Positions 26,222-35,004 of a stretch of DNA of 64,000 nt are shown one piece after another. The DNA lies in the NCBI GenBank assembly GCA_965224525.1, contig OZ245050.1, positions 3,348,001-3,412,000 of the forward strand, written 5' to 3'. Source of the DNA: Granulosicoccus sp036478565 (GTDB lineage: Bacteria > Pseudomonadota > Gammaproteobacteria > Granulosicoccales > Granulosicoccaceae). The notes beneath the pieces are model-generated. The model was not told the DNA's origin and did no database searches. It saw only the letters and a list, made by a program, of their open reading frames with translations. Both the position numbers and the translations under genes were made by a program. Each line of letters begins with the position of its first letter. Position 1 is the first letter of the stretch.

Positions 26222-27291
26222 GAAGCCACCCCTACGGAAGTGTTGCTGACATCGTGTATACGAATAATCGGCCGCGCTGTACCCGGCGGCAAGGCATTCG
26301 GATTCACCTGCACCCGATTGCCTGACAACTGCAAATGATAGGTCTCGATACGCTCAGTAAATGGTGGTGGTGACTGACCATCCTCCGGGCGGTATTCATA
26401 ACCATGCCAAGGACAAACAATATTGCCGTTAACAACACAGCCTTCGCCAAGCGGGCCGTTTTGGTGCTGGCAGGCATTGGCCACGGCACACAGCTTGTCG
26501 TCGTCATAACGAAACACCGCAATGCGTTCACCATTATCGATATCCACCGTCACTGCCCGGTTGTTTTCAATCGCCTGCCAGTCGCACACATCCACCCAAT
26601 CACTACCGCTGAGTGCATGAGTGGCGGATGAGGCACGTAAGCTTGCCAGTACCTGTAACCCACCCACCAGCAGCACACTGCCAGCAACCAGTACCGGCAA
26701 CATGCCCGTGTTGTCTTGCTGCAACGCACCAAACACGATATGCACAACCAACAAGGCATACGCTGGATAGACCAGCATGTGTAACGCCTTCCACAAACCG
26801 GGGCCAAGATTCTTGTTCCAGTAGTCGTGACTAGTGGCGGCCAGTAAAAACAGCAACAGCAAAGCGATAGCACCGAAAGCCTGAAAAGGCACAGTCGATA
26901 CCGAATCATAACGACCACCAGAGGTAAACACCGACACAATGGGGTTGATCAGACCAAAGCTGTGATACCAGAATATCGCCAGCATGGAATGCAGCAAAGC
27001 GATAACGAACAACGACACACCAAAATGTCGGCGGTTGTATAGCAAGGGTAAAAAACGACTATCAAGCCGAGCCAATGGCCCAATACACAAAATGATGGTC
27101 AGCATCAAAAAGCCGCAAGTCGATAGCGCTCGTATCAATACAACCAGTGTGGAAATGCCAGCTGGACCATCACGCAGCGTTTTAGCCACAACAACAAACA
27201 AGATCAGATAAGTAAGAATGCCAGCCCATAACAACAGGTCATAAACCAATTTGTTACGGTTCCAGTTAACTGTTTTGTAGGCGGCGCTCAT
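26218..27291 (-). CDS. Ferric-reductase-like membrane protein fused to a Rieske [2Fe-2S] domain
   Basis: This is a predicted membrane redox protein (357 residues). The first 220 residues hold about six transmembrane helices with histidines placed as in heme-b ferric-reductase-like domains (FVIALLHSMLAIFWYHSF, LWKALHMLVYPAYALLVVH). The C-terminal 110 residues are a Rieske ferredoxin domain with C274-Q-H276 and C293-PW-H296. Electrons could pass between heme b in the membrane and the iron-sulfur centre. Both its ends overlap neighbouring genes by four bases (ATGA). The fusion lacks the usual FAD/NAD module of ferric reductases, so its electron donor is open. Confidence 0.87.
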   Translation of the reverse strand: MSAAYKTVNWNRNKLVYDLLLWAGILTYLILFVVVAKTLRDGPAGISTLVVLIRALSTCGFLMLTIILCIGPLARLDSRFLPLLYNRRHFGVSLFVIALLHSMLAIFWYHSFGLINPIVSVFTSGGRYDSVSTVPFQAFGAIALLLLFLLAATSHDYWNKNLGPGLWKALHMLVYPAYALLVVHIVFGALQQDNTGMLPVLVAGSVLLVGGLQVLASLRASSATHALSGSDWVDVCDWQAIENNRAVTVDIDNGERIAVFRYDDDKLCAVANACQHQNGPLGEGCVVNGNIVCPWHGYEYRPEDGQSPPPFTERIETYHLQLSGNRVQVNPNALPPGTARPIIRIHDVSNTSVGVAS

Positions 27292-27464
27292 GGCAACACA
27301 CGATGCTCCAGAGGTGGCGCTTGTGAACCATCCAGCCCAGGCACCTCGTTGTTAACAGGCATCGAATCGTGCTTTGTGTTCGCCCCGAAGACCACCAAAG
27401 CCAGCAGCAAAGGAAGCAGCAGCATCCACAATCCACGATGCATTTTTCTGTGAACAGCTTTCAT
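27288..27464 (-). CDS. Small single-pass membrane protein
   Basis: This encodes 58 residues from the ATG at 27464: a basic N-terminus (MKAVHRKMHRG), one transmembrane helix (LWMLLLPLLLALVVFG) and a short Pro-rich outer tail ending EHRVLP. The start overlaps the previous gene's stop by one base and the stop overlaps the ferric-reductase/Rieske start by four bases. No known family. It is probably an accessory subunit of the redox complex encoded by this operon. Confidence 0.65.
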   Translation of the reverse strand: MKAVHRKMHRGLWMLLLPLLLALVVFGANTKHDSMPVNNEVPGLDGSQAPPLEHRVLP

Positions 27465-27649
27465 CAGCTTGCCCTCGCCCAGCGGTAAAGCAACCAGGGC
27501 CAGAGAACGACACTGGCGGGTAACCAAAGCAGACGTACTCTGAACGACGTACCTGCAGCGCCAGGATCTATCGCCGCATAGCCACGTACAAAAAAAGCCA
27601 AGCCAAATAATAGACCTGCAAGAATATATAACATGAGAAACAGGAACAT
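27464..27649 (-). CDS. Small membrane protein, first gene of the redox operon
   Basis: This encodes 61 residues from the ATG at 27649, with two hydrophobic segments (MFLFLMLYILAGLLFGLAFF and LLWLPASVVLWPWLLYRW). I do not recognise the family. It opens the four-gene minus-strand unit in which every junction overlaps by one or four bases. A longer in-frame start at 27721 is possible but adds polar residues unlike the rest. The promoter should lie in the 27650-27852 gap shared with the divergent Rieske/glutamate-synthase-type gene. Confidence 0.6.
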   Translation of the reverse strand: MFLFLMLYILAGLLFGLAFFVRGYAAIDPGAAGTSFRVRLLWLPASVVLWPWLLYRWARAS

Positions 27650-27740
27650 TTCATCACTATACCAACTCGAACGGTACAAGAGAATGGCAATATAGTGACT
27701 ACTCGCAGATAACCTGTGCATCGACTTACCGTTACGCTCC

Positions 27741-27756
27741 CGCGAATGAATTCGCG
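27741..27756. promoter_or_regulatory. Palindrome in the divergent promoter region
   Basis: CGCGAATGAATTCGCG is a perfect inverted repeat with a two-base centre. It lies midway between the start of the membrane redox operon and the start of the Rieske/glutamate-synthase-type gene. A shared operator is a reasonable guess; the LysR-type regulator at 29981 is the nearest candidate but its usual T-N11-A site is not evident here. Confidence 0.4.
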
Positions 27757-27852
27757 TACTGGCATGCTCACAGATACCGTCAGGCTGCGCATATCATCCG
27801 TTTTCCGCCAATCAGGTGGTCTGCCAATAAATTTTTCAATGGAGACTCAACC

Positions 27853-29466
27853 ATGACACTCGTCTGCGTAGCTCGCTGGTCAGCGCTTGAAGACCGTAAA
27901 CCCGCCTATGCGTTGGTCGGCGACGTTGATCTGGTGGTGACCCGCTTCGATGACTCGGTTTCAGTACTGTATGGACGTTGTGCGCATCGCGCTGCCCTGA
28001 TGAGCGATGGTTTTGTTAGCAGTGACAATTTGATTTGCGGCTTGCACGGCTGGGACTACCGGCTCGATACCGGAGTCAGTGAATACAACAATGCGGAAGT
28101 GCTGGCGAAGTTTGATGCCACAATCCAGGGCGATGAGGTTATGGTCGATAACAATCAAGTCGCCCAATGGTCTTCAGCCCATCCGCAGCCATACAATCGC
28201 GACAGCTATCAAGGCTTGTATGCAGATCCGATTGGCACCGGCGATGAGCCGCACGTTAAATACATTCAGAAGCTTGCCAGGGATGGACTTGGCAAAACCG
28301 GTCATCACGGTCCGAGTGCGGCAATGGGTGTGCCACATGACCAGCTGCCCGCCTGGGATGAATTACAGTTTGTCGTGGCTCAACTACACCGTTTTCCACT
28401 ACTCGATGAAGAGCCAGTCAATACCGGGCTTGTCATTGGACCGATGGCGAAAAAACCGTTAACACTTGAAATGCCACTGTTCGTTTCGGACATGAGTTTT
28501 GGCGCGTTGTCCGAGGAGGCCAAGATTGCACTTGCGACGGGTGCTGAACTCTCTGGCACAGGTATCTGTTCGGGTGAAGGGGGCATGTTGCCGGAAGAGC
28601 AAACCGCCAATTCACGTTATTTCTATGAACTGGCTTCAGCCCGCTTTGGCTTCAGTTGGGACAAGATTGATCGCGTACAAGCGTTTCATTTCAAAGGCGG
28701 TCAGGGGGCAAAAACCGGTACCGGAGGTCATCTTCCTGGTAATAAGGTACAAGGCAAGATTGCACAAGTGCGCAATCTCACGCCAGGCGAGCCTGCCATC
28801 TCTCCCGCCCGTTTCCCGGAATGGACATCGTTGAGTCAGTTTAGGGACTTTGCCGAAGAAGTGCGCTCTCGTACCGGTGGCATACCCATCGGCTTCAAGT
28901 TGTCTGCACAGCATATCGAGAAGGACATCGATGCGGCACTGGAAATCGGTGTTGACTACATCATCCTTGATGGGCGTGGTGGTGGTACCGGTTCAGCGCC
29001 GCTAATATTCAGGGATAATATTTCCGTACCGACAATCCCGGCCATTGCCAGAGCACGCCGTCATCTTGAAAGCAGCAATGCTGGTCATGTCACACTAATC
29101 GCCACGGGTGGTCTGCGTCGCGCCGATGACTTTGCCAAAGCCATGGCTCTTGGCGCGGACGGCATCGCATTATCAAACTCAGCACTGCAGGCTATCGGCT
29201 GCCTCGGTATGCGCGCCTGTCAAACCAATAACTGCCCGGTCGGTATCGCTACTCAAAAAAAGGACTTGCGCGCTCGACTGATCATTGACGAATCAGCGCA
29301 ACGACTGTCGCGGTTTTTGCAATCGTCAACCGATCTTATGGCCGTACTGGCGCGTGCTGCCGGGCATGATGCTCTGAGAAAATTCAATAGCGACGACCTG
29401 ACAACATTTAACCGTGACATGGCGTATTTGACCGGGGTGCGCTATGCCGGTGTGCTGCCCCTGTGA
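27853..29466 (+). CDS. Rieske domain fused to a glutamate-synthase-type FMN/3Fe-4S domain
   Basis: The 537-residue product starts with a Rieske ferredoxin domain (about 1-105; C43-A-H45 and C62-GL-H65). The rest is the FMN-binding catalytic domain of glutamate synthase (GltB2 type): SDMSFGALSEEAKIALATGA, GGQGAKTGTGGHLPG, YIILDGRGGGTGSAP, and a 3Fe-4S cysteine cluster CLGMRACQTNNCP. No amidotransferase domain is present, so ammonia or an amine, or an entirely different substrate, is likely. The archaeal-type GltB and N-methylglutamate synthase MgsC share this domain. A GGAGA ribosome site precedes the ATG. It is divergent from the membrane redox operon. Confidence 0.88.
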   Translation: MTLVCVARWSALEDRKPAYALVGDVDLVVTRFDDSVSVLYGRCAHRAALMSDGFVSSDNLICGLHGWDYRLDTGVSEYNNAEVLAKFDATIQGDEVMVDNNQVAQWSSAHPQPYNRDSYQGLYADPIGTGDEPHVKYIQKLARDGLGKTGHHGPSAAMGVPHDQLPAWDELQFVVAQLHRFPLLDEEPVNTGLVIGPMAKKPLTLEMPLFVSDMSFGALSEEAKIALATGAELSGTGICSGEGGMLPEEQTANSRYFYELASARFGFSWDKIDRVQAFHFKGGQGAKTGTGGHLPGNKVQGKIAQVRNLTPGEPAISPARFPEWTSLSQFRDFAEEVRSRTGGIPIGFKLSAQHIEKDIDAALEIGVDYIILDGRGGGTGSAPLIFRDNISVPTIPAIARARRHLESSNAGHVTLIATGGLRRADDFAKAMALGADGIALSNSALQAIGCLGMRACQTNNCPVGIATQKKDLRARLIIDESAQRLSRFLQSSTDLMAVLARAAGHDALRKFNSDDLTTFNRDMAYLTGVRYAGVLPL

Positions 29467-29524
29467 ATAGCCTTGAGCGCGGCCCCGCCTTCCCGCCAGG
29501 TGGAAGCCGCGCGTTCTGCAAGCG

Positions 29525-29848
29525 TCAAACCCGGTTGCCGCGGTACCTTCCAGTGGCTTCGTAAAGCGCCTTTGCTGCGTCTTCGGCCAGAGGCAGTTTT
29601 GCAGCACGTTCAACATCGGCACGAGTCACGCCGATGTCTTGCAATAACGTCTCATCAAGCTTGAGCAGTTGCGCGAATGCATCACGGCTTTCTCGCTGTG
29701 CGCGTCGACGCTCAATCCGTTGCAGAATTCTGCGTCCATAGGCTGACACCTGTGACAGCGGCGACACACGACGCGGTTTGAAAGCATTGACTTGATCCAG
29801 GTTTGCATCGGTGTCGAAGCGGTTTTTCTCGGAACAGATAGTAGCCAT
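29525..29848 (-). CDS. DUF1127 (YjiS-like) small protein
   Basis: The 107-residue product from the ATG at 29848 ends in a DUF1127 domain (LLKLDETLLQDIGVTRADVE). Small DUF1127 proteins are Arg-rich and have been linked to RNA binding and phosphate or carbon regulation in alphaproteobacteria. This one has a longer N-terminal extension with an Arg-rich helix (RRILQRIERRRAQRESR). A GGAGAAC ribosome site precedes the start; an in-frame start 17 codons upstream is rejected. It is divergent from the LysR-type gene. Confidence 0.8.
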   Translation of the reverse strand: MATICSEKNRFDTDANLDQVNAFKPRRVSPLSQVSAYGRRILQRIERRRAQRESRDAFAQLLKLDETLLQDIGVTRADVERAAKLPLAEDAAKALYEATGRYRGNRV

Positions 29849-29980
29849 TGCCGTTCTCCAGTTTGCAGGGGCACTGCGGTTGCAGACCTTGAATGTCAAT
29901 TTGCGGCAAAATCATCTATTGCTCAAGCGAATAGTTCTGATAGTATCTATCAGTAAATCTGAAAGAAGAACATAGGAACT

Positions 29981-30898
29981 ATGACCTCCCACCCCCCTAG
30001 CCAGCTGCCACTATTAGAGCTGGACACCTTGAGAACATTGGTGGCGATAGCCGATACCGGTAATTTCTCAGCCGCCGCCGGAGTGGTCTTTCGCACACCA
30101 TCCGCCGTTTCGATGCAGGTCAAGAAAGCGGAAGAAGTACTGGGCCGTCCGCTGTTCAAACGCGACTCCCGATCTGTAATGGCAACACCAGATGGCGAGA
30201 GACTGGTTCAGCATGGCAGACGCATGCTGGCATTGAATCGCGAATTGATGGCAACTTTCGTATCTCCCGACGTGGCCGGCGTCGTTCGCCTCGGCGCACC
30301 GGATGACATGATCGAACAGACTCTGCCCGCCTTGTTGTGCCGCTTCGCCCAAACACACTGTGCCATCACGGTAGATGTCGTGGTGGACAGTTCAAGCAAT
30401 TTGCGCCAGAAAGTGCGTGCCGGAGAGCTCGACCTTGCCATGGTCACTTGCGCCCCGAACTCTGCGCCGGATAAGGACACGGAGATTCTCTACGAGGAGC
30501 CTCTAACGTGGGCGGGAGCGCGCCATGGTATAGCCCATGAACAGAACCCACTACCCATCTCTGTCTGGGAAGAGGGGTGTGCGTGGCGCAATGCAGGACT
30601 AAAGAGCCTCACAGAATGCAAACGTGACTATCGCATCGCATTCATGAGCGCCCACATCGCCGGACAACGAGCCGCCATCATGGCCGATCTTGCAGTGGCA
30701 CCTATCCCGGTTTCTGCCTGCATCAACGGCATTGTAGCGCTCGGCGAAAAACAGGGGTTACCGTCGCCGGGGTACTACGCGTTGGGAATGATCCTGTCAG
30801 AACAGATATCCAAACCGGCCGAAGCCGCCGCCGATCATCTGCGAGCTAGTGTTACCGCCAAAAACGCTCCCGGCCTGAACGTGGTTGGTGGCTTGTAG
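29981..30898 (+). CDS. LysR-family transcriptional regulator
   Basis: This is a DNA-binding regulator of 305 residues. The N-terminal winged helix-turn-helix is clear (LRTLVAIADTGNFSAAAGVV, AVSMQVKKAEEVLGRPLF), followed by an effector-binding domain beginning GVVRLGAPDDMIEQTLPALL. An AGGAA ribosome site lies before the ATG. It sits 43 bases upstream of the Rieske-ThDP gene on the same strand and may regulate it, the Rieske/glutamate-synthase-type gene, or both. The effector is unknown. Confidence 0.92.
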   Translation: MTSHPPSQLPLLELDTLRTLVAIADTGNFSAAAGVVFRTPSAVSMQVKKAEEVLGRPLFKRDSRSVMATPDGERLVQHGRRMLALNRELMATFVSPDVAGVVRLGAPDDMIEQTLPALLCRFAQTHCAITVDVVVDSSSNLRQKVRAGELDLAMVTCAPNSAPDKDTEILYEEPLTWAGARHGIAHEQNPLPISVWEEGCAWRNAGLKSLTECKRDYRIAFMSAHIAGQRAAIMADLAVAPIPVSACINGIVALGEKQGLPSPGYYALGMILSEQISKPAEAAADHLRASVTAKNAPGLNVVGGL

Positions 30899-30941
30899 GG
30901 ATCTGGTTTTCTTATCTCAAGAATAGTAATAACTGAAACTT

Positions 30942-32930
30942 ATGGCTGATAAAACAGAGAAACTGCATTGGTTCCCGGTTGCACAAGTTGCCGAAATGGC
31001 CAACGGTCGCGTCCGCACGGTGACTGCCGGCACCGTCTCCCTGGCCTTGTGTCAGGTCAATGATCAATATGCTGCGATGGATAACCGCTGCCCGCATCAG
31101 GGCGGCCCGCTGGGCGAAGGTTCTATTGAAGCTGGCAAGGACGGTGATTGCTGGTTGCGTTGCCCCTGGCATGGCTGGGACTTCGACCCATTGACAGGCA
31201 AACCACCGGGCGGACATGAAGACAGTGGCCAGCAAATGTACCCGGTCGAGGTGCGCGGTTCAGAAATAGTTGTCGGCATTCCTGAAAACGATACTCATCA
31301 ACGGACCGTTACCGATGTCATGGCCGAAACCATGGTCAACTGGGGCGTCAAGAGCGTCTTCGGCATGGTTGGCCATTCCAATCTCGGGCTTGCTGACGCA
31401 TTGCGTCGTCAGGAATTGGCTGGAAATATAAGCTTCTACGGCATTCGCCATGAAGGTGCAGCAGCATTCGCCTGCTCAGCCTACGGCAAACTGACAGGCA
31501 TACCGGCAGCCTGTTTAACCATCGCTGGCCCGGGCGCTACCAACCTGATGACCGGCCTGTGGGATGCCAAGGTTGATCGCGCACCGCTACTGGCCTTGAC
31601 CGGCCAGATTGATGTGCAGGTGCTCGGACCCGGCGCATTTCAGGAAATCGACGTCGCAGCCGCCTTTGCACCGGTCACACGTTTTAGTCAAACCGTTCTG
31701 CACACCTCACGACATGCAGAGCTAATGTCTCTAGCCTGCAAGAATGCCATCGTGCAGCGCGATGTGGCACATCTGGTGTTTCCCGATGATGTGCAAACAC
31801 TGCCTGCGGCTGAAGGTACGACTGCGGGATCGCCAACCGGCAGGATGGGTTCACAGTTTGTTTCGCCATCAACATCGGATATTGAAAGCGCCGCTGACAC
31901 CATCGCAAATCACAAACGTCCGATCATTGTGGTTGGCTATGGCGCGCGCCACGCAATGGATTCCATCGTTGCACTGGCAACACGGTTGCACGCCCCCATA
32001 CTGACCACCTTCAAAGCCAAAGGTCAGATAGCCGATTCACATGAATTGGCCGCTGGTGTACTTGGCCGCTCCGGTACGCCGATCGCCAGCTGGTTTATGA
32101 ACGAATGCGATCTGATCCTGGTGTTCGGTGCATCGTTTTCCAATCACACTGGCATCACCACAAAACGGCCGATCATTCAAGTTGACTTTGACCCGATGGC
32201 GCTGGGTAAATTTCACGCAGTAACCCTGCCTATTCTGGGAGAGATCGGTGTCACCGCCAAATTACTTGACGACGCGCTGCCTGCGAGCACTGGCACTGTC
32301 GACCAAAAGCCAGAACTGGCGGAACGTTGGGCAATCTGGCGTAAAGAAAAGCAGAAACGAGTCGCCGATAATGCAGGCAAAGGTATCTCTTCAGCTGCTA
32401 TCTTTGATGTGCTGAATCGCACGGTTGACGAAGCCGCAGTCATCACGGTGGATGTCGGTAACAACGCCTATTCATTTGGCCGATATTTTGAAGTCACCCG
32501 CCAGCACGTGCTGATGTCCGGCTATTTGGGTTCTATCGGTTTCAGTTTTCCGGCAGCCCTGGGTGCATGGGCCGCCACTCAGGACGTCGATGAGTTCAAA
32601 AACCGGCAGGTGGTTTCGATCAGCGGTGATGGCGGTTTTGGTCAATACCTTGCCGAGTTCACAACAGCTGTCAAATACAAGATGAACATCACTCACATTC
32701 TGCTCAACAACGATCAGTTGGGGAAAATTTCAAAGGAGCAGCGCGCCGGTGATTGGGAAGTCTGGCAAACCTCGTTGCACAATCCGAATTTCAGTGAGTT
32801 TGCCAAACTCTGTGGTGGCTTTGGTATTCGCGTTGAGCAACCGGAACAACTGGAGGCAGCTATTGCCGAGGCGCTGGCCTACCCCGGGCCGGCTTTGGTC
32901 GAGATCATCAGTGATGCGGACCTGGTTTAA
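30942..32930 (+). CDS. Rieske domain fused to a thiamine-diphosphate-dependent enzyme
   Basis: This is a 662-residue fusion. Residues 1-105 are a Rieske ferredoxin domain (C50-P-H52, C74-PW-H77). From about 120 on it is a three-domain ThDP enzyme of the acetolactate synthase/pyruvate oxidase group: the catalytic glutamate region FYGIRHEGAAAFACSAYG, IAGPGATNLMTGLWDAK, a central domain, and the ThDP-Mg motif SGDGGFGQYLAEF with LLNNDQLGK. Fusing an electron-transfer domain to such an enzyme suggests that the oxidation of a 2-oxo acid is coupled directly to iron-sulfur transfer, as in a pyruvate oxidase; the substrate is unknown. It probably shares a transcript with the LysR-type gene. Confidence 0.9.
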   Translation: MADKTEKLHWFPVAQVAEMANGRVRTVTAGTVSLALCQVNDQYAAMDNRCPHQGGPLGEGSIEAGKDGDCWLRCPWHGWDFDPLTGKPPGGHEDSGQQMYPVEVRGSEIVVGIPENDTHQRTVTDVMAETMVNWGVKSVFGMVGHSNLGLADALRRQELAGNISFYGIRHEGAAAFACSAYGKLTGIPAACLTIAGPGATNLMTGLWDAKVDRAPLLALTGQIDVQVLGPGAFQEIDVAAAFAPVTRFSQTVLHTSRHAELMSLACKNAIVQRDVAHLVFPDDVQTLPAAEGTTAGSPTGRMGSQFVSPSTSDIESAADTIANHKRPIIVVGYGARHAMDSIVALATRLHAPILTTFKAKGQIADSHELAAGVLGRSGTPIASWFMNECDLILVFGASFSNHTGITTKRPIIQVDFDPMALGKFHAVTLPILGEIGVTAKLLDDALPASTGTVDQKPELAERWAIWRKEKQKRVADNAGKGISSAAIFDVLNRTVDEAAVITVDVGNNAYSFGRYFEVTRQHVLMSGYLGSIGFSFPAALGAWAATQDVDEFKNRQVVSISGDGGFGQYLAEFTTAVKYKMNITHILLNNDQLGKISKEQRAGDWEVWQTSLHNPNFSEFAKLCGGFGIRVEQPEQLEAAIAEALAYPGPALVEIISDADLV

Positions 32931-32942
32931 TGACGGGTAGTA

Positions 32943-34205
32943 TTACAAATCGTCTCGACAACCAATGCGCTGCTCATCGATGACAAATTCATCAAACATG
33001 ACAGTCTCATCTTTAACCGGCGCCCATGAACTGTTACCACCTCCAAAAAATGTGGAGAAATAAAGCCCGTCAATTTTTAATGCCTCACTGTGTCGAAATC
33101 GGATATTAGTTCTATTCAAAGCCATATCGCCGTCCAGCCATGAACGCACTACACCATCATAATTTCCTTTGCTTCCAGAAACAGTATTCATTTTTAAATA
33201 AGTTTCAACACAGTGCCATTGCCCGGGATTAAAATAACGGGGGTTACCGCCTACATCCCACGATAAATCCTCACCATAGCCGCGCGGTTGATCCGGGTGG
33301 TAAAGATACTGAACAACGCGACCGCCAGCACGCCACATCAGGCGTGCACTGAAACCATCAAAGCCGTTGGGTTTACGACCTCCGGTATTTGCGTCACCGC
33401 CGATCAGGCCTGGCAGTTTACCGCCTCGTTTAAAATCGATACCGTCGCCAAATTTTACGTAGTACCGAACAAACAGTGAATCTGTGGCAGGTATAGCAGG
33501 GGATAGCAAGTTGAAACGCATTTTGTACTGTACGCCCCCGGCACTGCTGTAGCTGCCTGCCGGGTAAGTCACCAATGCGGATTTATGACCAGCCAGCGCA
33601 CCGTTACCGGTAATTTGTTGACGGGCGCTCTGCTTGTATTCAAGACCCCAGTTCAGATCCCATGGCGAATTTTCATAGCCTTCGGACCATAAATAATGTG
33701 GATTTACCTCTTCAACTTGCTCAGCCTGCTCAGCCTGCTCAGCCTGCTCAGCCTGCTCAGCCTGCTCAGCCTGCTCAGTTTGTTGGTTTTCTTGGCCATG
33801 TTGCGGTTTTTCGCTGTAAACAACCAGCAGCGTGGCATGGCTGTTACCGCGAGTGCAGTAGCCGATCTTACTCTGGCTTGCACCAGGTTGAAGTTGTTTG
33901 ACATAGTCTGCGAAACGCACCACCACTGTCTCGCCTTCCCTTTTGAACGAACCGCCCCAACCAGACTTTATGGATGTATCGCCAGCCAGAGAAATACGCA
34001 GCTCTTCGGGCTGTTCCACAGACTCACCCCGGTTGGATAACTGAATTCTCGTGCAATAACCACTGGACCACGTCGAGTAGTCGTTGGCTACCGCCGTTAT
34101 ACTGCTGGATGGAGCAACAGCTGCAAATGCTGGCGCTACTAACACACTTGCCAACAATCCGGCTAAACAAACACTGAGGGTTACTGCATTCCAGTAGTTA
34201 TTCAC
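32943..34205 (-). CDS. Secreted PL14-like polysaccharide lyase with a CBM2-like domain
   Basis: This is a predicted exported lyase of 420 residues. A signal peptide (cleaved near AFA, residue 28) is followed by a CBM2-like carbohydrate-binding domain (about 40-135; TWSSGYCTRIQLSNRG, GWGGSFKREG, with two Cys), then a linker of repeated Glu-Gln-Ala, then a catalytic domain of polysaccharide lyase family 14 type (FVRYYVKFGDGIDFKRGGKL, GFSARLMWRAGGRVVQYLYH). PL14 members act on alginate or glucuronan. It faces the Rieske-ThDP gene tail to tail with a 12-base gap. The family is assigned from pattern only. Confidence 0.82.
   Translation of the reverse strand: MNNYWNAVTLSVCLAGLLASVLVAPAFAAVAPSSSITAVANDYSTWSSGYCTRIQLSNRGESVEQPEELRISLAGDTSIKSGWGGSFKREGETVVVRFADYVKQLQPGASQSKIGYCTRGNSHATLLVVYSEKPQHGQENQQTEQAEQAEQAEQAEQAEQAEQVEEVNPHYLWSEGYENSPWDLNWGLEYKQSARQQITGNGALAGHKSALVTYPAGSYSSAGGVQYKMRFNLLSPAIPATDSLFVRYYVKFGDGIDFKRGGKLPGLIGGDANTGGRKPNGFDGFSARLMWRAGGRVVQYLYHPDQPRGYGEDLSWDVGGNPRYFNPGQWHCVETYLKMNTVSGSKGNYDGVVRSWLDGDMALNRTNIRFRHSEALKIDGLYFSTFFGGGNSSWAPVKDETVMFDEFVIDEQRIGCRDDL
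33721..33774. repeat. Six perfect tandem repeats of 9 bases in the lyase linker
   Basis: TCAGCCTGC is repeated six times without error, with one imperfect copy on each side (TCAACTTGC and TCAGTTTGT). It encodes Glu-Gln-Ala repeats between the binding and catalytic domains. Since the unit is three codons, slippage would change linker length without breaking the frame. Confidence 0.95.
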
Positions 34206-35004
34206 AGGCGGTTATAATGACGTGTCAAGGGCCGCCCATACTGTCTGATAAGTGCACCTGACATGATTAAATATCTGCAATAATGAAATGCCGGTTATTA
34301 TGCTTCCAGGTATTTTGAAAATAGTAGACCAAACAGCCTGTATCAAAGCGAATTAGACAACCTATATAAAGTCATGTTACTGCGAGCAAACTACCTGCTT
34401 AAATTTAGTCATGCATAACTAATTGCGTGATACTCGCATCATTGACCGTGCGTTTTGTCGCTGTCAATAAACGATAACTATCTGAGTAGCGTCCAGAATT
34501 GAATACGACGCTAAGTGGCGTCCGTGCCAGTACCGCAGGAATTTTCTACCAGCAAATTCTGACCCAGAAAATTCAGCACTTTCATTTTTCAGCCCCCTTC
34601 CCCATGCGCAACGTTGATTTAGGTAAACGCCAACAAGAAGCCTTTAGCTCCATGTAAATCAGTCCATACCTTTGAAAAAGACACCGGTGCAACGAGCAAC
34701 TCCCGCCTTCAATTACCTTGCGAACTTGCACTCGCAAATACCCGGAAGTATTAGCAATTATCACTCTATGCTCGTTACTCTTAAAGTAAACAACACGTGT
34801 GACTGTAGCTGTATCTTGACAAGGTAACTTGATAAGTACGTTTTTTTCAATATAGTGACGTTTCGGGTGCAACGCCAAGGTCGTACATATCGGTTCAAAC
34901 CAAACCTGTAAAACGTGAAGCCCCGCGAGTTCGAAAATCACGACCCAAAGCGTATGTGCCCGCACTATGACACTGAAGATGACAAACCATTTCAGGAGAT
35001 CGGC
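34206..35004. other. Gene-free stretch between the lyase and the dehydrogenase
   Basis: About 800 AT-rich bases. A minus-strand open frame of 203 codons (34582-35193) overlaps the start of the dehydrogenase gene, has no recognisable domain and reads like antisense of that gene, so I do not call it. Promoters for the two divergent genes should be here. I see no RNA gene or strong repeat. Confidence 0.5.

Noticed and set aside
33721..33774. Short tandem repeats considered as CRISPR
   Set aside because: The units are 9 bases without spacers and encode an in-frame protein linker.
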